A DNA stretch of 64,000 nucleotides. Source: Branchiostoma floridae (Eukaryota; Chordata; Leptocardii; Amphioxiformes; Branchiostomatidae). How positions within the stretch are numbered: the stretch's first letter is position 1; every line of letters starts with the position of its first letter. Positions 33,102 to 62,858 of this stretch are shown piece by piece. The notes beneath the pieces are model-generated. The model did no database searches and was not told where the DNA came from. It saw nothing but the letters and a program-made list of their open reading frames with translations. The DNA lies in NCBI RefSeq assembly GCF_000003815.2, contig NC_049984.1, forward strand, positions 8,514,197 to 8,578,196. The letters run 5' to 3'. The position numbers and the translations under genes are program-made.

Positions 33102-34067
33102 ATGCACGGTTCAAGAATGGGTACGGATCTGAGGATACCGTTTTCTCTTCTCTGTGCGTTACTGAGCGCCTTCGCAGCACAGTTCATGGCTTTGAGTAGT
33201 CAGGCAGGTGTTCCCGGACTCCAGCTGATCTTCCTCATGAAAGTAGTACAGCTGTTTTGTATCCTAGTCGCAATGCCTTGGTTTAAACCGAAGATGACAA
33301 TTGACGACACACCGCAAACCGTGATCTTGTCCTTGTCAGCAGTTACTGACAACGTGGGAACAATCTTGGCATTCCTGTCCTTCGTCTTTGTCGTTCCAGG
33401 GATCGCCTTCGGTATCATCCAAGGATCGATACCTGTCTTCACTGCCTTGATAGGATTTGTGTTCCTGAAAGAAACTGTACCTGCCGTGGACTTTTGTGGG
33501 ATTGCTTGCAGTGCAGCTGGAGTTATCATTGTCGCGGTAGGCATGAGCATGGATGCCACTTCGTCACGGACACAGTGGCTCACGGTCGCCATTCTTCTGC
33601 CACTGGCAGCAGCTTCCACCAAGGGCCCAAATAACGTCCTCACGCGATTACTTATTGGAGTCTTGGGAATACCCATACTGACCGTAATGTTTTATGCACA
33701 GATGTTAGGAATACCGCTACTGTTGGCATTGACGTACATGTTTGAGACACCGCGTTGGACAATGTCTGCGCGAACAGTGGGGTACGTCATAGGACTATGT
33801 TTATGTGACCTTTTCTCGTCATTGTCTTTGAGACTTGTGCTGAAGATGGAAAAGGCTGGCGTTACGGCGACTTTGATGACGCTGACTATACCCTTTACCA
33901 TACTGCTAGACTACATTTTCCAGTCAAAATTCCCCAGCCCTATGATACTGATGGGGGTTTCATTTGTAGTGCTGGGTATTGCCGTGATAGGAGGGCACAC
34001 TTGGTGGGTGAATCGTCAGGAGATACGACATGGTGAGCTTATGGAGTTGCTGGACTTCGACGACTGA
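33102..34067 (+). CDS. DMT/EamA-family membrane transporter, SLC35G-like (copy 2)
   Basis: A single-exon, 321-codon paralogue of the gene at 30157-31128, co-linear along nearly its whole length from LSAFAAQFMALSSQAG to the tail VNRQEIRHGELME. It has the same ten-segment EamA topology. The N-terminal 20 residues differ, so the start is less certain: the ATG at 33102 is first in frame and that at 33117 is an alternative. The nucleotide match to copy 1 is uneven. Blocks around 33507-33558 and 33728-33770 are nearly identical even at silent sites, while others diverge. This suggests gene conversion. Substrate unknown. Confidence 0.86.
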   Translation: MHGSRMGTDLRIPFSLLCALLSAFAAQFMALSSQAGVPGLQLIFLMKVVQLFCILVAMPWFKPKMTIDDTPQTVILSLSAVTDNVGTILAFLSFVFVVPGIAFGIIQGSIPVFTALIGFVFLKETVPAVDFCGIACSAAGVIIVAVGMSMDATSSRTQWLTVAILLPLAAASTKGPNNVLTRLLIGVLGIPILTVMFYAQMLGIPLLLALTYMFETPRWTMSARTVGYVIGLCLCDLFSSLSLRLVLKMEKAGVTATLMTLTIPFTILLDYIFQSKFPSPMILMGVSFVVLGIAVIGGHTWWVNRQEIRHGELMELLDFDD

Positions 34068-35094
34068 GAAAGGGAATTACACACTAGTAGATGATAATGA
34101 TGGGAATTTCCTGTCGACAACTGTACTGCTTCTATGCGTTACGGTCGTCCAAGTTGTGATAGATAGAGTTGATACAAAGTATTTCATAATTAGTGAGGAA
34201 CACTTGCTAATTTAATTACCCGGCTACAGGTAGTATCATAGACATAGTCAAGGACAGCAGCTGTTGATCCGCAGGGTGCTTGCTAAGAAACAAACATATG
34301 ACAGTGGGTCATTGAAAAACAGTTACCTGGTTTCACAACTGCAGTTTAGCATCGAAAACTGGCCCACCAAGAGGTTAGGTGTGACAGGTCATTCAGAGTA
34401 ATCTAACTAGCTGTTGCTGCACTCTGAGTGCCTGTCAATGGGGTGTGTTACGCCATTAACAATACCGGCTACAGATACTGGCAATATAGCTACAGAGCTA
34501 ATATAACTTATGTCACATGTAAAATTTGACATCTTTGGTCAAGGTATGAGATACTGGAACCCTAGTTTTCTGTTTCTGGAAGTAAGAAACAGTAACAATG
34601 TAGTACATATCCTGAGATTAGAATTTATTTTGAATACAACCACTCTGTTTGCATTTTGTAGTACTGTACAACTTGTACAAGCATCATTTAAAATTAAAAC
34701 ATTTGTAAGACAAATAATAGATTACAAGAGGTGACTGAAAAGCCGACCCTGGTACAAAATACATGTACATTGTAGTTTCCATTTATCAATGCCTAATACA
34801 TGCATATATTACAGAAAAGCAGTAAAGGACAATGTTTGCTCAGTGTTACACTGGTACTGCCCTCACACATTCTCACATGCAGAGCGTTGTGCACAGCCTA
34901 TATTATATACCTTGAGGTGGCTGTGCTAAATAACACTGAAGTTTCCACACTGTTGAGGGCATGGCCTCTCACCAGCTGAAAATGAGCTTTAACTTAAGAA
35001 ACATGTAGCTGATTCTCTGATTGCCACAGCAACAAAAGTTTGGCAGAGCACATCATGTTCATAGGAAATATTTGGCACGGAAGAATCAGAACTG
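34068..35094. other. Intergenic, convergent 3' ends of transporter copy 2 and LRRCC1
   Basis: The two genes are transcribed toward each other here. A minus-strand AATAAA at 34624-34629 may end LRRCC1 transcripts, about 470 bases after its stop. A hairpin MITE occupies 34878-35060. No coding exon seen. Confidence 0.5.
34878..35060. repeat. Hairpin MITE family A, copy 4
   Basis: Contains TGCACAGCCTATATTATATA, TTGAGGTGGCTGTGC, GGGCATGGCCTCTCACCAGC, GATTCTCTGATTGC and a decayed right arm ACAAAAGTTTGGCAGAGC. Lies immediately 3' of the LRRCC1 stop codon, probably within its 3' UTR. Confidence 0.7.
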
Positions 35095-38000
35095 TTATGT
35101 CAAACCCTGTTGTAACTCATAAAAAGCCTTGTTGAGTTTCTTCACCCTTTCTTCAGTCATTTTCTTGTTGTTCTCTGTCTCTCTCAACAACTCCCTCATT
35201 TCTTGTTCTACTTGTAACACCCTCTGATTTGCTCTATCTATCTCCTCCTGTTTTTCCTGTACAGCCCTCTCTAGGTCGTCTTCATGGGCTGCAACTTTGG
35301 CCTCCAGCTGTTTTCTGAAGGCATCATCCGCCCTCCTTAGTCTCTCCAGGGCTTCCTTTTCTGCCTCCATTGCCCGTTTTCTCTCCTCCTGAAGCTTCTT
35401 TTCTTTGGCATCAAAGTTTTCCTTGGCTTGTCTGACCTGCAGTTTAGATTGCACTGTGAACTGTCTACAAATGAATCACTACTCGGACAGGAGTGTAGAA
35501 CACTTCTATAATTATATTTAAGCTATTTACATACTGTAAATGCAGAAACTTTCGCAGTGGTTTCCATGGCAGTAAGAGACTACAGTGCATGGTGCTACTG
35601 CAAACTTAAAACCATCACAAAAAGTCCTTTTCCCTGCTACCGCGAAAATCAAATCCCCGCAAACTTAAATGCATTTACAGTACCAAAACTCATTTTTGAA
35701 ATCTGTGTTGATTTCTTAATTATTTGAAATACAGCTTTGAAACATTAACAGTCTGTTTGTTTGTTTGCCTGTTTTGCCCACTTGGGAAACTGACTTTAGG
35801 GGTATTACACCAGTGTTGTACAGTAAGTATAAGCTGTGTAAGACTGGACTGAAAGATTTGATACAATCACGACAGGAATTAGGGACCTCTACTCTTTTTG
35901 ACAACTGTGGTGGGTTCTTTAGCTTGAGTTTTTGCTCTCCTTAACCATGGGGCCTACACTTAATAGCCATTCCAAGAGGATGTACCTAACCAAAGCAAGG
36001 TCCTCATTTTCCCCTGAGTCTTGTAAAGAAATGTGTATAAAGTGTTTTTCCAATGGTACGGCATGTAGCAGAGGGTTCTGCTTTACCTGAGTCTCCAGTG
36101 TGCCGATGAGCTGTCCCTTGTCCCTCCATTTCCTGTCCAGCACGTTCAGCGCCTTCCTGTTCTCCTCCAGCTCCTCCTGTGTGTCGGACAGCTGCTGCTT
36201 CAGCTGCTCCTTCCGCTCAGTCAGCTGCCCAACCTTCTCCTGGGGAGGGGCAAACAATGTCAGGACATCTGTGAATAGTTCCATCAGGTTGGCAAGTCAC
36301 TGAATTCAGAGACTCTTTTTTCACAACCACAGCTTTGCAGTACAATGTGAAGCACTCAGAACTGCCCTGATGAGGAAGGTGAAATAAAGCTATGGTTGTG
36401 AACAAGTGTCTCTTAATTCAATGTCAAGACATACAAACAACTGAACTTTTTGAAACGTATTTCCATCGACATGTTATAGTCAGCACTGTCCCAGAATGTA
36501 GTGTGCATATTAACTTTTGAATTATCCATATTTCATAGTTTTTACCTGTAGGTCTTGAGAATGTGTTGTCTCCTCTGTTAACCTGCTCTCCAGATCCCTC
36601 TGTACTTTCAGCGCCTCCTCTCTTGCCTTCTTGACCTCCTCATCCCTCTCTCCCAATCCCTCCTTCAGCTTCCTGATAGTGTCTGTCTGGTCCTCCAACA
36701 TCTTTGTCTTGATCTTAAGGGCATCATTGTCTCTCTCGTTCTGTTTCTTAAGGAGACTGACTTCTGCTGTCAGAGCTTCTATTTTGGCCTCCAGACGTCC
36801 TCTATCCTGGGCAAGGGAAGCTCCTGCAAATACATGACATTAACCATATAATGTGTTGTGTGTATAACACAGAACACAGACAAATAAACAGACTGAAACA
36901 CGGGTGAATCTTGTAGTAGCCTCTTTCACGTAGTCTGATTAATGACTTGTCTTACCAACCCTGAAATGTATTTTCTGCATTTTGTGTTTCTGACCTTGCT
37001 GTGCGAGTTCCTGGCTCCAGAGTTTCTTCTCTGCCCTGAGACCCTCGATGATCGACTCCTGTGCAGTCAGCTGAGACTGCAGCCTGACCTTGTCCTGTCT
37101 CATCACCTCCACGGCCGGCAGCCTCCTCCTGGCCTCCTCCAGCTGGGTCTCAAGAGTCTGGTTACGTTCCTACAAGGAGATAAAACCCACATGTCTAGCC
37201 TTAAGATGCTACGGCAAGTTCCATTGACTGTCACAAATTCCTTCCGCCAGTGAATGCAAATCTGGGAGGTTTAAATTGTGAAAATACAGACTGTACCCTT
37301 AGAAACACCCCAAGAAAAGCTTTGAATGTTCATCCTATCCAAAATCCTTCCATTTAAGCAACAGCTAATACAGCATCTTTTAAACTATCTGATGGAAGCC
37401 TTTGGGATAGTGTGAAATTCAAATTGGCCCTGGAACAGAAGTACTAAGCATTATCACAGTCCAGGTATGCAAAGAGCTAAGGACAGTACAGAGTGAAAGA
37501 GGCTGGTGCTGGAAGCTACATGTATCATAGTCCTCGACCCTCAAAATGAGATGGGGTAAGGTGAAGAATGAGATATACTGACCCTGAGGTCCCTTAGTGC
37601 CTCCTGTCGTGACTTTGACAGCTCTGTTATCCTTCCCTTCTGTTCCTTCACCATGGCTGTCAGCTCCTGCACCATTGTTGACACTTTCTTCTCCTTGTCC
37701 TGAGCTGACACCATGGCTGCCCTGTACCTGGAGGCCTCCCCTGTGGCGTTCTCAAAAGCCTCCTGGACTTCCCTGAACCTGCTGGCTTCTATCTGTAAGG
37801 CCATTCTGAACTCATCCTCCAGATCTGCGTACTGCTTGGTCAGGGTTTCAATTCTGATAAGAAATAAGAACATTGTATGAAAGCTAGACTAGTAAAAAGA
37901 CGTGCCCACATTTTTTAACCTAAATGAGTGTGAATGAGGACAAGATGGTTAGAAAACCCAAGATGCCTAAATTTTCAAAATAGAAACCTTAAACATTGCA

Positions 38001-41000
38001 AGAAGAGTTAAAACGGCATTGTATTAAAGCCAACAAGTTTTTTTTTGTGGCCTTAAGTTCATGTTAGTAGTCGGTCACCAACAGACAGACAAGAGACAGC
38101 CTTGTTTTCCCCCACCTTTGCTGTTGAGATTTAAGCTCCTGGGAGTGCCTCCTTTCTTCTTTTGCAACTTCTCTAGCAAGCACCTCTTGGAATTCCTTAC
38201 TGTTCATGGAAAAGCGACCAGCAAGTTCCTTCCTGCAATGACAGTTGTGGCAAACATGGTAGTTTAAGAGACATCAAATCCTGTTTAAGATATGTGCATC
38301 ATTTGCTAACAATGAAATACTTAGAAGCAATCACAAATTATTACAACTAGTCTATATCTTTCTTAGTCACAAAAATGTTGGTTGTCCAAATTATTTGGTA
38401 AGGGTGGTATTACGTAGTCTTGTTAGAGTAGGGTTCCTTCATGGTGTGGGTGAATCAAACTTTGCTTGTCTTATGCAGCTTGAATGGTATAAAACTGATG
38501 GTTTATCAGTTATGCAAAACAAATTAACAAAATGAGATAGAAACCTGTGATCCTGCTCCCGTTCTGCGAGGAGTGCCTGTAGTGCCTGGATCTGGTCCTT
38601 GTGCTGCTGTAGGGAGTGTCGTACCAGGTCCAGCTCCCTCTGGGAGGCAGATGCTTTCATCTGAGCCTCCTGTGTCTTCTTAGCCTGCAGTAGCAGGTAG
38701 CAACAAATAACAAGATTTAAGAAAGATTATTGACTTCAATTTGTTGACTTTTTGGCGATCTACAAAAAGTGTTTATACAAATATGGCCACAACTCGTCAG
38801 CTGTAGGACAGGGGAGTTACATTTATCAATGAAATTTTGCAAGCAAGTTTCAAAGATATCAAACATTCCATCTCTCCAGAAAACTTGTGAAAATAGGTAA
38901 AATGTTCTATATCAACAACACTGAGAAAACTTAAGGATACATGTCTTTTTCCCTGCCAATTCTGGTGTGAAAAGAGTCTAATTACCAACCTCATGAGCCA
39001 GCTGCTGCAGTCTGTCTGTCTCCCTCCTTGCAGCTGTCTCCTCCATGGCCTGTAGTGCTCGTCTCTGGTCCTCCTCTGCTTTCTCTGCTGTTCCAAGTTT
39101 CTTTACAGTTCCTCCAAACTGTTCCTATTGGACAAGACAGAGGTCCAGTAAAGTTACAAATTTCAAGTCTTCAAATGAGGTGAAAAGGTGGAATTGAGTA
39201 CCTAGCTTCGGTTAGGCACATTCTCTCAGATGGAGGGCCCATCTTTTTTAGGAGAGCCACACTTTGATCATCTTAATGAACCCAACACACTTATTTAAAA
39301 ATGTAGAGGTCCGAATCCCAGCGGAAATGGATCAAACTGTCTGGTCTATGGGGTGACATCAGGAAAAGGTGTTTATGAAAAAAAATAAACTTGAGACTTA
39401 CCAAATTTTTGGCTCACTCCATCTGCCTTGTTCAGATGAAAATTTGGTTTGGTCCCATCTCTTTCCATGTTGGTTTGATAAAATTTATTTTTGTCATAAT
39501 GTCACTTACAAACACATAAGGGTAATAGTCACCTGTTGTGTCCATCCTTCCACAAATGCGGTAAATCTCAATATTAAGGGAATACCTTCAGAGCGTCTAG
39601 CTGATCCTGAAGCTTCCCCCTGGTCTCCCGTTCATTCATCAGGGCCTGCTTCAGCCTGGAGGTGGCCTGGAGAGCAACCGCCTGGAGCTCCTGCTCTTCT
39701 GAACCTGGAGTGGGCGTGTGTGGGGAGGGTCAAATTGAGATTTGATCCTCAGCATTCCCCTATGCAAAGCCTCACCTGCGGTCTATAAATACACCTTAAA
39801 GAGGCTCTGCTAAACTGGGCTTAGGTTTCCACTTTTATGGTTGTGGCTTCTAACCAGCCAATCTAGCCAATCACAGAACAGCCTACGTAAAGCTGTTTCT
39901 CTGATTGGATGACAGATGGTTACAGGCCATGTCTGTAAAAGTGAAATTTCAGCACAGTTTAGCAAAACCTCCCTAAGGTATATTCTATAGGATGGGGGCT
40001 AAGTGCTGTGTAGAAGAATGATGTAATGATTCCTGATTGACATCAAATTTTATGTTTCAATCTCCTAAATGTACACATTTTGAGTCGTAAACCAAAGCCT
40101 GGTGAAATAAATGTACTCATTGGACATCCAAGGGGTTTTTAGACTACTTGTAACAAGGCAGACCTTTTTCCTGTAGCGTTTTGACCTGGTCGGCCAGTCT
40201 CTTGGCTGCCTGTTCAGCCTTCCATCTCCTCTCTCTCTCACTGTCAAGTTCCCTCATCAGCTCCTGCAAAAATAGTCAAAGAGAATTAACAAGCCAGACC
40301 ATACTTTCAACTCTACCCAGTATCCTATTTCACTGCTTTCACGTTAGATGGACATTTAAGTAGTATGTACTTTGGTATGACTTGATCTCATGACCTACAT
40401 AATGCAATGTGAACATTTTACTCATTAGACCATTGAACCAGTAACCCCATTTGTTTCTGGGCATAAATGTAAGTGTTCAAGACATTTTCTCTTGACTCAC
40501 CAGAAACTGTTTGTCTGACTCCACGTCCCGGGGATGAGGTGCTCTCATTGACACAGCCACAGCTGTTGGTCGGCTGGTGTCAGAGGGAGGGCTGGATGTG
40601 CTGGTTCCTCCTTTTCTTTGTTCCTCACTGTAAGAAAATCAGACAACACCAGGCCTAAACATGCTGTCATCTATCCAAAAGCAATCTACAGAAATTGTGA
40701 AGGTTCTAACTAAAGACAAATGCTTCTTATCTAATGTTCCTTATCTACATGTTTTCATAGAGTTATGTGCTTATAGGGATTGTATACTCGACATGTTCTG
40801 GATGAGAGTTTAAACAAATTGACATTTTGACTCTTGTGCCAGTCTAAGAGAGTTTTTATCAGCACCTGGTCTGCCCCTTTTGCTGCCTTGCAAGCTCCTC
40901 CCTCCTCCTGGATGTTGCTGTGCTTCGTCCTGCTGTCTTCATCTTCCTCTCCTTCCTCCTCCTGCCTGGACCAGCTTCTGTGTCACTCTCATCAGTATGG

Positions 41001-44000
41001 TCCACATCTAAGAAAATGTTCAACATTAAAAACAATATAAATGAATAGAACTACCAATACATATCAATGATAATTTCAGAAATTATGTCTGTAAACAATG
41101 AAAACTTATGGTGTAATGTAAGAGTAATCAAAACAAAAAGTAACTAAAAAGCTTACAGAAGAGGATAAACCAATTGCAAGCTATATTTTCAGAAGGTCTT
41201 TAGCATGCATTTACATACATACCTCTTTTAGCAGGCTGTCTGGTAGGTCTTCTTTCTTGAGTGGAATCCTGCCTTTCTTGTGGTGAAGAGGAACTTGTTT
41301 TTCTGGGCTAAAACAGAATATATATAAATAAATAAAAATTCTGTGCTTTGGAATCAAAGATATAATCCTACTCAGTTCTTACTTTTTATAAAATAAACTA
41401 TGCATTATAAGATGTCTGTAAATTGCAGAATGAAATAACTGAGTGGCATTAAAAGAGACACGAGATGGAGAGGTCACAGGTTCAATTCCTGGCATTCATG
41501 GCCATATATTCTGTCATTAGGAAAAGCATTTTACACCACTTTCCTTACTCCACACAGATGTAAAAATTGGTATTTAGTTGGGAGGTAAAAGGCGATGGAA
41601 GGAAAGGAATGGGTGTCGTCTTCCTATACCATGCCCTAGACACAGTTGACAACAACCCAGATTGCAGGGACCTTTGCCTTGACCTATCCTAAATAATGGT
41701 GGTAATTACATTCACAATACTAGTACTCAATAGTAAAGAATCTAACCATATGAATAGTCATTCTGCTTAACACTTCTGACACACAGTTGCAGATTTACCT
41801 GTGTTTTCCCTGCATACATGAGATGTGCCAGCTGATGCTCCAGTGTCTCTAGCCTGACCTCATGGTCCACGGACAGACGACCTCTCCCTGTCACTTTTGC
41901 CTGTAAGTTTGAGGACAATTTTTGATTTCATGAACTTTTGCCACATAAAGGTTACCACAGTAGTGCTACCCAATGTTGTTTGGCCTCTTCAAAATGCCAT
42001 TTTCCTTAAAAAGGTATGAATAGAGCCAAAAGTTTAACCCATGAGAAAAAATATATGCTCTTTCACATAGTACAAAGAACAAATCAGAGCAGGTCTTTCT
42101 ACTTCTAGTGTGATCCACTTCAAGGACATTGACTCTGCGAATTTCCTCAATAAGTGGCCCAAGTAGTTTGCAAATCATATGCATTTCTTCAATTTAGACA
42201 AAGGTAATGAAAACATTGCATACAGATTATGTCATGAGTGATATCCACTGGACACCTGCTGTTAAGAGTTTGAAATGTTAATTCTTTTCCATCCCTGCAC
42301 AAAAACTTGTTTTTGATGCAGACATGATGGGGGGGGGGCAAACTTTCATGATTCTTTATTCCTCATGAGAACGTATTTCTACGTAATACACAAAGTGGAC
42401 AAAATTGAACGTTGAATAGTGCACAAGATATAGCAGCACTATGTTACAGTTATGTGGAATAGATGCCTGCTGACCCTTGGCTCAGATGCCTGTCCACCTG
42501 CCCTTTGGACAGGTGACACGTCCACATCAGTGCTTGTTGTGGTGACCTCCGGAGTGGTGACCGGTCGGCGGCGGAACTGCTGCAGAGCTGCTTCTATCCT
42601 GGGGAAGGCTGCTTCAAGGGGACCCAGGTCCTGAGGTGGAGGAATCATTCATATCATTAGTGTCATCATTCTAATCCTTACAACAAAGCTTCCTATCAAC
42701 TTTTAGATGTTGAATTGTATTCATCATAATCAGTTCATTGCAAAAAAACACAATCTTTTGTACAAGCATGTGTTCAAAAAATAAACATTGGGGACCAACT
42801 GTTGAGAGAACCTACCTTTTCTTCATCAAATGTTGTATCTGATGATAACAAGTATTCCAGGTACTCTTCAAGACCTGCAGAATTTACAGAAGATTGTCAC
42901 ATGAGGGAGCCTTGCTCAGTATACTAAAATCAAGGCTAGGTTTTAACCTCCTTAAATAAAATAGATGCAGTTATAGATCAGATGCATCAAGTTAGTGAAT
43001 ACACACTGCACCTTACAAATACAATATCAATAGTTACCTGGAATGTCAGTAAGAGCTTCCCTCGCTGCTGGCCTGCCTCCTCTGTCCCTGCCATCTAACA
43101 CTTGTACCTGCGGGACTAGACTCAGCACTGTCTCACGGTAGTCTGCAAATAATGGTGAAAAAGTGTATAATATAATGAATGAAGTATGCACACAGATATG
43201 ATCAACCAAATAAAGTTTCCAAAGTTTTCATGTTGTCTATTTGAGTTATTTTGACAACTTGACTGTTTACATTCATGAGACTATCCCAAGTTCATACCTG
43301 GAGCAGAACAAACAGGATTGCCTTTCCCATCATGCATCAACGTGAGGTCTGTGAGATGAGTACATCCCATAAGGCATTGCACCACATGATTGATGGATGT
43401 TAGTTGGTTGCCATGGAGTTCCACATGACTCAGTCTGTAGCCACTCCCACTGAGCTGCCTGAACCCTGAGATGTCTTCCACCTGGTTGTACGATATGTTG
43501 ATCCTAGACAAAGACCTGAGAAAAAAAGATGATGTTAAGAAGGGAAGAGTTGTACTGTGAAAATCATTTAGGTACAGGTCCACAATACCAAAACACCAAT
43601 GTGATGTAGTTGGTAATGTATTTGAACAGACTAACACACAAATGGATACATTCTTTTACTTCTTTTCTAACTGAAAAGTTACTTCCACCACAAAAATAAA
43701 GATTTACTTTAGAAATGATTATAACATTATCTCTCTTGCACCTCATGTGATATATCTCTAGAAATCCCCCTGATAATATTGACATGGTTGTACTTACCTA
43801 AGCCCTTGCAGTCCGTCAACCACCCTAATAAGATTACAAGCCAAATTTAAAGTCCTCAAGTTGACCAATGAACCGAGCCCTTCAATTCTCACGATCTGAT
43901 TGGACGACAGATCCAGGTGCCTTAGGTTAACCAGGTGCTGTATGTTCTCTATTTGCGATATCTGGTTACAGTGGAGGTTGAGAACTTGTATGGACTGGGA

Positions 44001-44096
44001 CAGTGGAACATTGCGGAGACTGCTGATGTTGGCATCTATCAGACAGAGTTCAGTTGTAGCGCCTGGTCCTGGGACATCGCGGGTAGGATGTGCCAT
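35095..44096 (-). CDS. LRRCC1: Leucine-rich repeat and coiled-coil centrosomal protein 1
   Basis: Centrosomal protein involved in centriole and spindle-pole organisation. Nineteen coding exons in transcription order: 44096-43798, 43515-43298, 43142-43038, 42874-42816, 42630-42475, 41900-41799, 41307-41223, 41007-40866, 40627-40501, 40263-40164, 39704-39586, 39124-38990, 38684-38545, 38232-38116, 37853-37583, 37169-36995, 36823-36546, 36239-36087, 35436-35095. Every junction is GT-AG and in phase, giving 1040 aa, against about 1032 in human. N-terminal leucine-rich repeats (about 20-190: VLNLHCNQIS, HLDLSSNQIVRIEGL, TLNLACNLI) are followed by a basic, Ser/Thr-rich linker and a coiled coil from about 430 to the end. 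The LRRs, the coil and the end (EQEMRELLRET) align with human LRRCC1. The start at 44096 sits in an exon reaching 44118. It is divergent from DHX38. Confidence 0.95.
35532..35682. mobile_element. 151-bp MITE with perfect 13-bp terminal repeats
   Basis: Begins TACTGTAAATGCA and ends TGCATTTACAGTA, with TTCGCAGTGGTTT and GCTACCGCGAAAATCAAATC inside. The ends carry TA. It is the best-preserved member of the GTTCGCGG palindromic family in the window and lies in the last LRRCC1 intron. Confidence 0.9.
39749..40010. repeat. Hairpin MITE family A, copy 5 (most complete)
   Basis: The left arm GAGGCTCTGCTAAACTGGGC, TTAGGTTTCCACTTTTATGG, TTCTAACCAGCC is mirrored by GGTTACAGGCCATGTC, TGTAAAAGTGAAATTTCAGC and ACAGTTTAGCAAAACCTCC. 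The middle holds CAATCACAGAA / TTTCTCTGATTGG. Intronic in LRRCC1. Confidence 0.82.
41435..41640 (+). repeat. tRNA-derived SINE-like element
   Basis: AACTGAGTGGCATTAAAAG followed by CACAGGTTCAATTCCTGGC resembles A and B boxes of a tRNA-type promoter. The body TTCCTTACTCCACACAGATG then TAAAAATTGGTATTTAGTTG is of a type seen in deuterostome SINEs. Intronic in LRRCC1. Confidence 0.55.
42380..42460 (+). repeat. Dispersed repeat, copy 2 of 2
   Basis: Shares ACACAAAGTGGAC, TAGTGCACAAGATATAGCAG and ACTATGTTAC with 4011-4092. It ends about 15 bases from the splice donor of LRRCC1 exon 5 (42475). Confidence 0.5.
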
Positions 44097-44849
44097 GCCA
44101 CTCTGGCCTAATGCGAGGCTGTTTGATAGGAAACATATAAAAACAGTGATAAATTTCTGACTAGTATTGAGTACCATTTGGCCAAAGCTAGTGACAGGAT
44201 GTTCATGTCGATAGGAATTTTTTGCCACTATTGACAACTTGGTCATTGACCTTGGATGTATCGACAGACCTGCCTGTCCCAGCTGGCTACGGACTACATG
44301 TAATGTTGAATAAAATACTAGTCTATCTACCACTCTGCTATCAGCAAGGGGCTGTGGCCTGAAATACTGAAGTACCAGAAAAAGCTGATACAATAGTGAT
44401 AAGGGGCCAACATCCAGTCACCACTCCATCAAATTATAGGATTCTGAGTTACTGGTACGAACACACAAAGACAATCCAAAACAATATCTCCTGTAGAAGT
44501 TAAAACTGCTTCCCGGAGGTAACAAGTACAAGGTGAGAAAGAACAACCAACATTTTGTTATCATGCATGATGGCTTGAAGTTGAACGGTTATCCCATCCC
44601 GCCATGGCGGTCTTCGATATGATTTTCAAGAAAAAGCCACATACAGAGGTTAGCCTGTGTGGGCGCTTATGCAGTCAAACAACAAAAGTACCTGGAAAAA
44701 GAAGTAAAAGGAACTGGTTGACCTGTCTTATCTCCTAGACGTCTTGGCACAAAATTGTGATCACGGACATCCCAACCGATGGAACTCAAATCTAGCGCTT
44801 CCGCATTAGGACTATCACACGTAAGAAAAGGGGGAGTTGAAAAGTTGTT

Positions 44850-45150
44850 TTGCACAGTTTATACGCAAAATTGGAACGCAAACTATCAATTTTATATTAA
44901 ATCTATATGACAATATATCATGCTAAGGTATATTTTTGTTATTTTTGTGGATAAAAGTCAATCAGATAACATATAATTCAAAGATGACGCCCCTTCGCTC
45001 ACAATGGAATAATTGTAGCTATTACCCAGAATGCAACACAAATCGTCACCGGAACGCAAATCTTTCGCAATATTTTTGTGATTTTCTGAATATTTAGCGC
45101 AAGTTTGCAGTATATCTGTATCTCATCAACAACTGACGAACTAGGTTAGT
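44850..45150. promoter_or_regulatory. Divergent promoter of LRRCC1 and DHX38
   Basis: The two genes point away from each other. Between them, TTACCCAGAATGCA at 45022-45035 is a close match to the ZNF143/SBF site (CCCANAATGCA), an element known from vertebrate bidirectional housekeeping promoters. GATGACGCCCC near 44984 resembles a CREB/ATF half site. No TATA box. First exons of both genes are inferred to be non-coding and their ends are not fixed; a GTTAGT at 45145 could be the DHX38 donor. Confidence 0.5.
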
Positions 45151-45802
45151 GTCGTGAATACATTTTCGTTCACATCTTTGTGCGTTTTCAACGTTATGGT
45201 ATAATTTTTGAGTGGCCATTATATCGGGTGCCGTGGGGAGGGGGGCGATATGTCGCATGCAGTGCAACACACCACAACAAGAAATCGAAGGTGTCATACT
45301 CCGTGGAATACGTAAAACGTAATTTTCCCATGCTAAAGCACTATCCATTACAGACGTTAGTGATGATCCCATTGACCCCTTCTCTTCTGGGCCCCTCTGC
45401 CCTCAGTCATCAGCTAATCTTCCTCTCTTCCCAAATGCTCCCATAACAAAGGGGACATAAATTCCTTGCCTTGGCTGACAAGCTCTCCAGGAGTATGTCA
45501 CACTACTGACTACATGAAGGGATGTTGATCATATTGTAGTACTTGGAAAGCAGCAATAGTGGCCAAAAATTCCCGTGTTTCTTTAGAATCTCAATAACTA
45601 CTCACACACCAAAATTCAGAAAAACAAATCAAAAGGATCTTCATCTGAGTATAGGTGCCAACCGACATGAATGAACAAACCAAAACAGTACTCCCGTTGG
45701 AGGTGAACCTTTTTCCAGATGTATGTAACAACAAAGGTGCTGATTATCATATTCATTTCCTTTTATATAATCCTCAGCATTTGTAACAAAGCATCATCAA
45801 CG

Positions 45803-62858
<17,056 letters not shown>

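Noticed and set aside
44097-44393. In-frame extension of the first LRRCC1 coding exon upstream (199-codon frame)
   Set aside because: An acceptor lies at 44119, the upstream residues resemble nothing in LRRCC1, and the ATG at 44096 aligns well with the family start.
45719-45802. N-terminal extension of DHX38 with a hydrophobic, signal-like stretch
   Set aside because: The frame upstream of 45803 is pyrimidine-rich intron ending in a TCCTCAG acceptor at 45777. A nuclear splicing helicase would not carry a signal peptide.
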